From contig SVFN01000006.1 in assembly GCA_015056815.1 (NCBI GenBank), positions 87,347-151,346 of the forward strand: a stretch of 64,000 nt of DNA. The letters run 5' to 3'. Of the stretch, positions 44,878 to 52,321 are shown piece by piece. Position numbers and translations under genes: made by a program. Every line of letters begins with the position of its first letter. Positions within the stretch are counted from its first letter, which is position 1. This DNA comes from Lachnospiraceae bacterium (GTDB lineage: Bacteria; Bacillota; Clostridia; Lachnospirales; Lachnospiraceae). The notes under the pieces are model-generated. The model made no database searches and was not told the origin of the DNA. It saw only the letters and a list, made by a program, of their open reading frames with translations.

Positions 44878-47118
44878 CTAATAGCCGTTCATCGGGTCAA
44901 AGTCAAAATAAAGATTCACATTTCTTACCTTCGCTTCATTGATCTTCATAAATTTCTCCATGCGGTCCTTCGCCTGAATCAGCATGTCTTCGTCCGCATG
45001 TTTCACATAAAGTACCATGCGGTAGTGATCATTAATCTTACTGATCCCCGCTTTTGAAGCACCCAATATCATAACGCCTTCCCCCTGACCCCATTTTTTC
45101 AGTCTCGTGCTGACTGCTTCTGCCACGGCTTTGACCTGCATTTCGTCCCTGCCCGTAAAAAGCGCGGCCAGCATATGCGCTGCAGGAGGATAGCCCATCA
45201 GATCGCGGTAGGAAAATTCCTCTTCATAAAAAGCCTGATAGTCCTGTCTCGCCGCATGGACGATCGCATAATGCTCCGGCTGATAGGTCTGGATCACGAC
45301 TTCACCGGGAAGCTCTCCCCGGCCGGCTCTTCCCGCAGCCTGTGTCAGAAGCTGAAAGGTCCGCTCCGGTGCCTGATAATCTCCCGCCGCCAGAGACAGA
45401 TCCGCCGCGAGGATTCCCACCAGTGTCACCTTTGGGAAATCATGACCCTTCACGATCATCTGCGTCCCCACAAGAACATCTGCTTCCTCGTTCGAAAATG
45501 CCTGCAGGATCTTCTCAAAATCATCTTTTTTGCGTGTGGTATCCGCATCCATCCGGAGGATTCTTGCCTTTGGAAATTCCTTTTGCAAAAGCTCCTCAAT
45601 CTGCTCAGTCCCCACTTTAAAGCCCGAGATATAGCCGGAACCGCATTCAGGACACTTCTCCACCGATCTTCTTTCATACCCGCAATAATGACAGACCAGC
45701 CTTCCATTCTTATGATCTGTCAACGACACATCGCAATGCGGACATTTCATCACATGACCGCAGGCGCGGCAGGATACAAAGCCGGCATATCCGCGCCGGT
45801 TGATAAACAGCATACTCTGCTCTTTTTTCTCAAGCCGGTCTGCCAGTTTTTCTTTCAGGCTCCGGCTGAAGATACTGCGGTTTCCTTCTTTTAGTTCTGC
45901 CCGCAGATCTATGATCTGTGTCTGTGCAAGCACAGCCTCCTTTGCGCGCTCACGCATGGTAAACAATCTATACTCTCCGGTCTCAGCCCGCCTGTAGGCC
46001 GTAAGGGACGGCGTGGCAGAACCGAGTACAACACTTGCCCCGCACATGCGCGCCAGCTCCTGTGCCGTTTCCCTGGTATGAAACCTCGGCATGGTATCGC
46101 TTTTATAGCTGGACTCATGTTCCTCATCGATCACGATCAGTCCCAGATCCGGAAACGGTGTAAACAATGCCGTCCTTGGTCCGATCACCACACTGACCTC
46201 TCCTCTTTTTGCACGCTCAAAACAGTCGTATCGTTCTCCGGCCGACAATCTGGAATGGATCAGAGCCACACGATTCCCGAATCTGGCATAAAAGCGGCTT
46301 AACGTCTGATAAGTCAGTGCGATCTCGGGGATCAGCATGACCGCCTGTCTGTTTTGGGCAAGGACCTTGTCGATCATATTCATGTAGACTTCCGTCTTAC
46401 CGCTGCCTGTCACTCCGAATAATAGATACGTACGGAAATTTTCCTGCTCATAATCGGCACAAAACTCCGAAAGGATCGCTTTTTGCTCCTTTGTAAGCTC
46501 CGTCACTAACTCCCGGCCTTTTTTTAACGTGATCAGTTCTTTTTCTGCCTGACTGACATCGATCTTCAGGATCCCTTTTTCCTTCATCCCCCTCAGCGTC
46601 TGAGCGGACACGCCCAGTTTCGCAGTCACGATACTGTAAGCGATCTGTTCTGTTTTTAGAAGCTCCGAAAGCAGTCTGACTTTTGCTACCTGATGCTTTT
46701 TCTCTGCTTCCAAAAGCAGCTCTTTGGCTTCGGTTTCGGAAACATTCAGCGAAACTTCTTTGGGCTGTGTCCTTTTCACAGCCTGTCTGACCGGAAGAAC
46801 TGTCTTAAGCGCAGCGATCATCGTGGATCCGTAATGCCTTTTCATCCACCATGCCAGTTTTAGCATTCTCATTTCTACCGGAATGCCCTTTGCATCCACA
46901 TCCAGGATCTCTTTGATCCTGCCCGGAGGATAATCGGCAGTTTCCGTCACTTCCATAATATAACCACCGATCTCCCGATTGCCTTTTCCGAACGGGATCC
47001 GGACATGGCTGCCGACCTCCGCTTTTTCCAGGAGTTTCTTAGGGATTCTGTATTGAAACGGCCGGTCGATCTTGCCATGAGAGATCTCTACGATAATATT
47101 TGCATATCTTTCTGCCAT
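44878..47118 (-). CDS. priA: Primosomal replication restart helicase PriA
   Basis: 746 residues. N-terminal DNA-binding domain; SF2 helicase with Walker A GVTGSGKTE, Walker B VIDEEHE and SATPSL; zinc-binding Cys clusters CRACGHVMKCPHCD and CHYCGYERRSVEKCPECGSG; C-terminal motifs GTQMIVKGHDFPKV and QAAGRAGR. Restarts collapsed replication forks. Its start is adjacent to the murE stop (1 nt apart). Confidence 0.97.
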   Translation of the reverse strand: MAERYANIIVEISHGKIDRPFQYRIPKKLLEKAEVGSHVRIPFGKGNREIGGYIMEVTETADYPPGRIKEILDVDAKGIPVEMRMLKLAWWMKRHYGSTMIAALKTVLPVRQAVKRTQPKEVSLNVSETEAKELLLEAEKKHQVAKVRLLSELLKTEQIAYSIVTAKLGVSAQTLRGMKEKGILKIDVSQAEKELITLKKGRELVTELTKEQKAILSEFCADYEQENFRTYLLFGVTGSGKTEVYMNMIDKVLAQNRQAVMLIPEIALTYQTLSRFYARFGNRVALIHSRLSAGERYDCFERAKRGEVSVVIGPRTALFTPFPDLGLIVIDEEHESSYKSDTMPRFHTRETAQELARMCGASVVLGSATPSLTAYRRAETGEYRLFTMRERAKEAVLAQTQIIDLRAELKEGNRSIFSRSLKEKLADRLEKKEQSMLFINRRGYAGFVSCRACGHVMKCPHCDVSLTDHKNGRLVCHYCGYERRSVEKCPECGSGYISGFKVGTEQIEELLQKEFPKARILRMDADTTRKKDDFEKILQAFSNEEADVLVGTQMIVKGHDFPKVTLVGILAADLSLAAGDYQAPERTFQLLTQAAGRAGRGELPGEVVIQTYQPEHYAIVHAARQDYQAFYEEEFSYRDLMGYPPAAHMLAALFTGRDEMQVKAVAEAVSTRLKKWGQGEGVMILGASKAGISKINDHYRMVLYVKHADEDMLIQAKDRMEKFMKINEAKVRNVNLYFDFDPMNGY

Positions 47119-47119
47119 A

Positions 47120-48592
47120 TCACTGCAAACCTGACTTTAATACATCCGCGATGATATCCCTCTCATCCATCGGATACTGCACTCCGTTTATCTCCTGATA
47201 ATCTTCATGACCCTTTCCGGCAAGTACGATCACATCCCCCGGACGCCCCTCTTTTATGACATAGGCGATCGCCTCCCTGCGGTCACAGATTTCCACATAT
47301 TCTCCATCGGTCTTTGCGATCCCGGTCTTGATGTCTTCAATGATCGCCTGCGGATCTTCCGTTCTTGGATTATCGGAAGTGATCACAGTCAGATCCGCCA
47401 GTCTGCCACTGACTTCTCCCATCTCAAACCGGCGGTTCCTGTCACGATCGCCGCCACATCCAAACAGGCAGACCAGACGTTTCGGGTGATATTCTTTTAA
47501 CGTCGTAAGAAGACTCTGAAGTGCCATCGCATTGTGTGCATAATCGATCATCAGCGTAAACTCATCGGAAACCTTGATGATCTCGATCCTGCCCTTTACT
47601 TTCGCTGACAGCAGCGCCTTTTGTATATTTTTATCTGTCACGCCAAAATGACGGCAGATCGCGATTGCGGTAAGTGCATTATAAACACTGAATCGCCCCG
47701 GCGTATGGAGTTTTGCTTCCAGCTCCACCAGTCCTGCTGTCTGAAAATCCACACCCAGATATCCCTTTCCGGTGATTAACTTCATATCCGTCGCGCGAAG
47801 CATGGCATCTTCCGAAAAGCCATAGGTCTCGATATCACAGGTATGATCTTTTATCACCTGCTGCCAGTGGGCATCATCGCAATTGACGATTCCATGCCTG
47901 CACTGCTTAAACAGCAAGCCCTTACAATGCATATAGTCTTCAAAATCCTTATGTTCCTTCGGTCCGATATGATCCGGCTCGATGTTGGTAAAAATACCGA
48001 TCTCAAACGTAAATCCCTGCGTGCGGTGAAGCATGAGTCCCTGACTGGAAACCTCCATTACGACCGTATCACAGCCTGCTTTCACCATTCCGTCAAAATA
48101 CTCCTGCAGCACATAAGACTCCGGTGTCGTGTTATGTGCCGGAATATGTTTCTCTCCTATGATCGCCTCGATGGTGCCCACAAGTCCAACCTTGTGACCG
48201 GCCTGTTCCAGGATCGACTTCACCAGATAAGTGGTCGTCGTCTTTCCTTTCGTACCGGTGATCCCGATTACTTTCATTTTATCCGCCGGATTGCCAAAAT
48301 ATGCTGCTGAGATAAAGGCCATCGCATAACGGGTATTCTCCACTTTGATCACAGCTACATCCGGCTCTTCGGGAAGCTGTACTTCTTTCTCCACCACCAG
48401 GGCTTTTGCACCTTTTTGGATCACGTCTTTTACAAAATCATGTCCGTCAAAATCGGCACCTGCCACACAAATAAAAAGACATCCCTGTGTTGCCTTGCGG
48501 GAATCATAAACGACTTCCGTCACACAGTCTGTGTCTTTTCCTCTTATCATCTCGTATGAAATCCGACTGCAAAGATCCTTAATCGCTATCAT
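47120..48592 (-). CDS. murE: UDP-MurNAc-tripeptide synthetase MurE (meso-diaminopimelate type)
   Basis: 490 residues from the ATG at 48592 (AGGTG upstream); a GTG 6 nt earlier is possible. ATP loop GITGTKGKTTTTYL, carbamylated-Lys region and the substrate-selecting motif DNPR (SDNPRTEDP), which marks DAP rather than lysine use. Adds the third residue to the peptidoglycan stem peptide. First gene of the block, with a good promoter upstream. Confidence 0.96.
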   Translation of the reverse strand: MIAIKDLCSRISYEMIRGKDTDCVTEVVYDSRKATQGCLFICVAGADFDGHDFVKDVIQKGAKALVVEKEVQLPEEPDVAVIKVENTRYAMAFISAAYFGNPADKMKVIGITGTKGKTTTTYLVKSILEQAGHKVGLVGTIEAIIGEKHIPAHNTTPESYVLQEYFDGMVKAGCDTVVMEVSSQGLMLHRTQGFTFEIGIFTNIEPDHIGPKEHKDFEDYMHCKGLLFKQCRHGIVNCDDAHWQQVIKDHTCDIETYGFSEDAMLRATDMKLITGKGYLGVDFQTAGLVELEAKLHTPGRFSVYNALTAIAICRHFGVTDKNIQKALLSAKVKGRIEIIKVSDEFTLMIDYAHNAMALQSLLTTLKEYHPKRLVCLFGCGGDRDRNRRFEMGEVSGRLADLTVITSDNPRTEDPQAIIEDIKTGIAKTDGEYVEICDRREAIAYVIKEGRPGDVIVLAGKGHEDYQEINGVQYPMDERDIIADVLKSGLQ

Positions 48593-48745
48593 AATCACAC
48601 CTGCTTTCTTTACCTTGTCTGTATCAAAGTCACAGACCGCTCACTGCATCTTTGTCACTCTGCACCAAATCATTCCCATTCATCCTATGCACCTTCTGTC
48701 CATCCGGTGATAAGAACAGCAATATTTTAGTACACAATTAGAGTT

Positions 48746-48774
48746 ATTATACCACATTTGGTATACGCATGCAA
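48746..48774 (-). promoter_or_regulatory. Promoter ahead of murE
   Basis: Minus-strand -10 TATAAT (48751-48746), 17-bp spacer and -35 TTGCAT (48774-48769). Expected start near 48739, leaving a leader of about 147 nt before murE. The rest of the 351-nt gap holds only the terminator at 48851-48906. Confidence 0.7.
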
Positions 48775-48850
48775 CAAGCGCAGCCGGACGAACGGAATCG
48801 CAGATTTTCCTCCTTCTGTTTTCGGTCGTTTCTATCCGTTTTTTAATATA

Positions 48851-48906
48851 AAACAAAAACAGACTTCCTTCTGTACCATAAGCAGAAGATGGAGTCTGTT
48901 TTTGGA
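48851..48906. terminator. Probable bidirectional terminator downstream of the small membrane-protein genes
   Basis: Long imperfect stem with outer arms AAACAGACTTCC and GGAGTCTGTTT, T-rich on both strands (CTGTTTTTGG on plus, CTGTTTTTGTTT on minus). It lies 38 nt after the stop at 48944 and would protect murE from readthrough. Confidence 0.75.
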
Positions 48907-48943
48907 TCTGTTTTTTGGTCTGTTTTAATTCGTTCGCTCCTGT

Positions 48944-49360
48944 TTACCAGTGCATATGGTCCAATCCCAACTGCACCCCTGCCATACACAGGGCAAAGAA
49001 GGTCAGCACAAACAGCAGCGCGATCGCACCTTTATCATAAGTCAGCTTCTTCGCTTCAAAATTGGATGCAAGCATCTCGATCCCCAGACCGATCAGGATA
49101 CAGGGCCAGAGATCAAAGATCATTTCATAACTGATACTCTTCATAAAAGTCTGCAGAAGAAACAATACTCCGTATACGACCATGGCAATTCCCGTTGTGA
49201 TCGTGCCGACACGATGGTTTCGGACCGTTTGAGAGTGGCTGTGCACAGCGGCACTCGGATCCGCTATTACTGTTTCCTGCAAAAAAGCATCTGTCCCGGT
49301 ACCTGCTTCGATCGTTTGCAACGCAAACATACCGGTTCTATTCTCACTTTTGTTCTGCAT
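48944..49360 (-). CDS. Small membrane protein with LiaF-like TM region
   Basis: 138 residues. An N-terminal soluble segment of about 50 residues is followed by four hydrophobic helices (TGIAMVVYGVLFLLQTF, FDLWPCILIGLGIEML, IALLFVLTFFALCMAGV). The pattern of two short hairpins with GLGIEML resembles the LiaI/LiaF-type transmembrane domain. Its start lies inside the end of the preceding gene (17-nt overlap) with AAGGAGGTACTTT upstream, so the two are coupled. Function not known; such proteins are often envelope-stress related. Confidence 0.75.
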   Translation of the reverse strand: MQNKSENRTGMFALQTIEAGTGTDAFLQETVIADPSAAVHSHSQTVRNHRVGTITTGIAMVVYGVLFLLQTFMKSISYEMIFDLWPCILIGLGIEMLASNFEAKKLTYDKGAIALLFVLTFFALCMAGVQLGLDHMHW

Positions 49361-49877
49361 AAAGTACCTCCTTTTTTCCCCGGATCATTTTTAAGCCGAT
49401 CGCAATGATCAATAGCGCTGCTGCAATCTGCGGAACCATATTCAGCACCGGCTCCAATATATCCCATAGCATATTCGGCATCAGTCTTTCCAGCAGATAA
49501 TAGCAATTGTTCCACAAAATCCCGCAGCCTACCACGATCAGAATTCCCGCAATCCATTTACGTGCTGTTTCATTGGAAACGGATACGTTCCTGTCCTCCA
49601 GGATGCCCTCCCAGATATACTTATCCTGAAGCAGTGCAAAAGTTTCATCATCACTGGCCGCGATATTTCTGGCATGGAAAAATCCATAAAACCATACGAT
49701 AAATGCCATCCCGATAAACACATCACTGGCTCTTAGCACCGACGGGATCATAAAACTCATGAAAAAGACCATCATAAGGCTTACCCCCATCTTCATAAAT
49801 CCCATGTACATCTCTGCCGCTCCCGGCAGGAAAGAACATATAAATGTAAAAAAACCGTTTTTCTTTTTCTGTTTCAT
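49344..49877 (-). CDS. Small multi-pass membrane protein
   Basis: 177 residues. It starts with a basic patch MKQKKKNGFF followed by a TM2-like hairpin (FICSFLPGAAEMYMGFMKMGVSLMMVFF), a third helix with WFYGFFHARNIA, a soluble loop (about 75-110) and two C-terminal helices. Resembles the Gly-Met-rich pattern of TM2/DUF5668-type proteins that accompany ECF sigma systems. Start has AGGAGG upstream. Lies 93 nt downstream of the anti-sigma-like gene, so it may be part of that regulon. Confidence 0.75.
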   Translation of the reverse strand: MKQKKKNGFFTFICSFLPGAAEMYMGFMKMGVSLMMVFFMSFMIPSVLRASDVFIGMAFIVWFYGFFHARNIAASDDETFALLQDKYIWEGILEDRNVSVSNETARKWIAGILIVVGCGILWNNCYYLLERLMPNMLWDILEPVLNMVPQIAAALLIIAIGLKMIRGKKEVLYAEQK

Positions 49878-49970
49878 CCTAATATCCTCCTGATTCTTTA
49901 TTCAGACCCTCTTTGCCAACCTCTCAACTGACTGTTTTTCGAAAGAGCCCCTTTTTTATCCCTGCTGTTT

Positions 49971-50456
49971 TCAGTTCCCCCGAAAGATTGAATCACTCTC
50001 CGTATCGCTTAAGTAATGAGCTGCCCCGATCTTTCCAAACAAACTGCTTTTTGGCACGCCTGCTTCCGTTTTCTTTCGTGTATCCATGCTATCATGTTCT
50101 TTATCTTCTGTCTCTGTCCGGCTGATACCGAAGATTACACTGTCTTTATTCACAGTGCTTGTGTAAGACCATAGCTGCGGTACCGTAAAGAGCAACAGGA
50201 TCGCCGCGGCCACAGAAGTCACGACCCGGATGCAGTAGGATCTGTATTCTTTCTGCCCGCGTATCTGCTGATAACGGACAACATCTTTTTCTTTGCTGCC
50301 TTTCGTCGTTCTCTGATTCTGTTTTTCTTCCTCTTCCAGTCTTTTCAAAATGTTTTGTGCCATATCCGGCGGCGGTACTGCCATATCGCCTGCTTCCACC
50401 TCCCGGATCAGACGATTCAGTTCTTCATCCGCCAGATAACTCTCTGTTTTTCTCAT
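49971..50456 (-). CDS. Probable anti-sigma factor (single TM)
   Basis: 161 residues. Soluble N-terminus (about 1-75, ELNRLIREVEAGDMAVPPPDM), one TM helix (about 79-97, VVTSVAAAILLLFTVPQLW) and an outer domain. It overlaps the sigma gene by 4 nt (ATGA), the typical arrangement for an ECF sigma and its membrane anti-sigma. No zinc ZAS motif (HxxxCxxC) is seen, so it belongs to another anti-sigma type. Confidence 0.8.
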   Translation of the reverse strand: MRKTESYLADEELNRLIREVEAGDMAVPPPDMAQNILKRLEEEEKQNQRTTKGSKEKDVVRYQQIRGQKEYRSYCIRVVTSVAAAILLLFTVPQLWSYTSTVNKDSVIFGISRTETEDKEHDSMDTRKKTEAGVPKSSLFGKIGAAHYLSDTESDSIFRGN

Positions 50457-50935
50457 GAGACCAGTTCCTCCTTTCGGATCGTTTTTTGCAGCATCTGTCT
50501 CGCCCTGTAAATGCGGGTCTGTACGGTCTTCAATCCCACGCCGCTCTCCTTTGCGATCTCCTTGGCCGTCAGTCCTTTCAAAAAATACTTTTCTGCCGTC
50601 TCATTATACGGCGGCGACAATGCTTTACAGCTTTCGGAAAGTTTTTCCGTCACTTCTTTGCATAAAACTTCCTGTAAAGGTTCCATTTCATTTGACGGCC
50701 GTTCCATGAACGCATCTTCTTCTGCCACAGCTTCCTTGCGGGCCGCCCTTCTTTTCCAGTCGATGCATTTGTTGCCGGCGATCCTGCATAGCCATGCTTT
50801 CTCATTTTGTCCGTCAAATGTATCCCAGTGCCTGTAAGCAGCCAGAAAAGTTTCCTGCGTGATGTCTTCTGATACAAAATAATCACCGGTAAGTTTCAGA
50901 CAGACAGAAAAAACAAGATTCTGATATTCCCTCAT
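50453..50935 (-). CDS. ECF-type RNA polymerase sigma factor
   Basis: 160 residues from the first ATG. Region 2 (YQNLVFSVCLKLTGD, ITQETFLAAYRHWDTFDG, AWLCRIAGNKCIDWKRR) and region 4 (YFLKGLTAKEIAKESGVGLKTVQTRIYRARQML) are clear. The frame stays open upstream with family-like sequence (SKENLIRLMREYQ), and the ATG at 50935 has no well-placed ribosome-binding site. A GGGAGG lies 8 nt before an in-frame ATA at 50965, which may be the true non-canonical start. Overlaps the anti-sigma gene. Confidence 0.88.
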   Translation of the reverse strand: MREYQNLVFSVCLKLTGDYFVSEDITQETFLAAYRHWDTFDGQNEKAWLCRIAGNKCIDWKRRAARKEAVAEEDAFMERPSNEMEPLQEVLCKEVTEKLSESCKALSPPYNETAEKYFLKGLTAKEIAKESGVGLKTVQTRIYRARQMLQKTIRKEELVS

Positions 50936-50987
50936 GAGCCGTATTAAGTTTTCCTTCGAATCTATTTTCCCCGCCTCCCGTCTTTGG

Positions 50988-51003
50988 ATCAGAACGTTCT
51001 GAT
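50988..51003. promoter_or_regulatory. Perfect 16-bp palindrome upstream of the sigma gene
   Basis: ATCAGAACGTTCTGAT is fully self-complementary and sits just ahead of the sigma reading frame. Upstream of it on the minus strand are TATAGT and a GGGAAC element that could be an ECF -35 box for autoregulation. Probable operator; the binding protein is unknown. Confidence 0.5.
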
Positions 51004-51066
51004 TTGCATCTTCATTTACTATAACGTGACCGTTCCCAAAATGTCTTCACTTTTTTTGATTTTTCC

Positions 51067-51105
51067 AAAAAAATGACAAGCCGGAACATTTTCTCATGTT
51101 CCGGC
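51067..51105 (-). terminator. Intrinsic terminator of the diguanylate cyclase gene
   Basis: Minus-strand stem GCCGGAACAT / ATGTTCCGGC with a 6-nt loop, followed by TTGTCATTTTTTT. Lies about 80 nt after the stop of the gene at 51183. Confidence 0.85.
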
Positions 51106-51182
51106 CTGTATTTTGTACGCATTTTATGATCCGGATCTTCGATCCATCTTTCCGAAAAACTCTGCAGAGATTCCTGACGCCT

Positions 51183-52277
51183 TTAGAACACGATCTGATC
51201 CCTGCCATGATTTTTACCGTAATACAGTTTTTCGTCCGCCTCCTGAATCGAAGTCTCAATGGGATTATGAAAATCCACCTCGGTCAGACCGAATGTCATG
51301 GTCACGCGAACCTGCTTTCCTTCATATTCCACCACCATCTGCTTGATGGCATTCTGTATCGTTACCAGAATATCATAAGCCTCGTCTCCATTATTGTTCG
51401 GAAACAGGAGAAGGAATTCTTCACCTCCCCAGCGGCAGGGCATATTTCCGTTCCCCACGTTTTCTTTAAAGATCCTTGCGATCTGCTTTAAGACCAGGTC
51501 ACCGCAATCATGCCCCCAGGTATCGTTGACCTTTTTAAAAAAATCAATATCACACATACACAGGCTGAAGTTGCGATTCTCCGATTCCTTTAAGATCTGC
51601 TGTACATAGTCCATCGCTCTTCGCCTGTTCGCCAGACCGGTCAGATTATCCGTAAGAGCCTCTCTTTCCAGTTCTTCATTATATTTCACCAGCTTCCCTT
51701 CCAGGGCTCTGGAATCCTTTCCGAAAACATAACTGATCAACGAAATGCACCAGAAGATAATGATCGTGTTCATGATCTGTAAAAAGTCTTCCCGCTGCGG
51801 CGGAATCTCATAAATCGCTTTGATATTGTGGAAATGAAAATAAAATGCGATCCTGATCGCACAGATCAAAACAGCGATATACATTTTGGTCCGGAAGCCG
51901 TCATAGCCCACGAAAAATTCCAACACCAGCAGCACGATCAGAAAATGCTGCACACCTACCCACCAGCCAAACCATTGCAGATTCAGACCAATAAAAAGCA
52001 ACATCGCGATCGAAAAGATCGTAGCCGCTGTCCTGACTTTAATATGATAAGAGCTGACAAACAAAACTCCGAAAGCCAGCACATACAGGCAGCTTATCAC
52101 AATTCCTCTTCCATCCAGAATGTGCCAGTTGAGCAGAAAATTCACAATAAAATAAAAGAACACAGTCAGGATCAAAATCCGGATCACGATCATCGTTTTG
52201 ACGGATTCATTTTTTATGGTAGTATCTTTTTTGATCAAATCTGCAAACCGCTTCGAAATCTTTTTTATCATGATCAT
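51183..52277 (-). CDS. Membrane-bound diguanylate cyclase (GGDEF)
   Basis: 364 residues with ATG at 52277 behind GAGGAACGT. About six TM helices (28-185) form the sensor portion. The GGDEF domain (about 205-364) has ALTDNLTGLANRRRA, CDIDFFKKVNDTWGHDCGD and an active-site GGEEF (CRWGGEEFLLLFP). The Asp in DIDFFK and the Glu residues for metal binding are intact, so it should make c-di-GMP. No RxxD inhibitory site is evident five residues before the motif. It begins 44 nt after the HD-GYP gene ends, so synthesis and breakdown are probably cotranscribed. Confidence 0.93.
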   Translation of the reverse strand: MIMIKKISKRFADLIKKDTTIKNESVKTMIVIRILILTVFFYFIVNFLLNWHILDGRGIVISCLYVLAFGVLFVSSYHIKVRTAATIFSIAMLLFIGLNLQWFGWWVGVQHFLIVLLVLEFFVGYDGFRTKMYIAVLICAIRIAFYFHFHNIKAIYEIPPQREDFLQIMNTIIIFWCISLISYVFGKDSRALEGKLVKYNEELEREALTDNLTGLANRRRAMDYVQQILKESENRNFSLCMCDIDFFKKVNDTWGHDCGDLVLKQIARIFKENVGNGNMPCRWGGEEFLLLFPNNNGDEAYDILVTIQNAIKQMVVEYEGKQVRVTMTFGLTEVDFHNPIETSIQEADEKLYYGKNHGRDQIVF

Positions 52278-52321
52278 ACGTTCCTCTTTCCCTCTATTTT
52301 CTCACAACAATATCCCGATCA

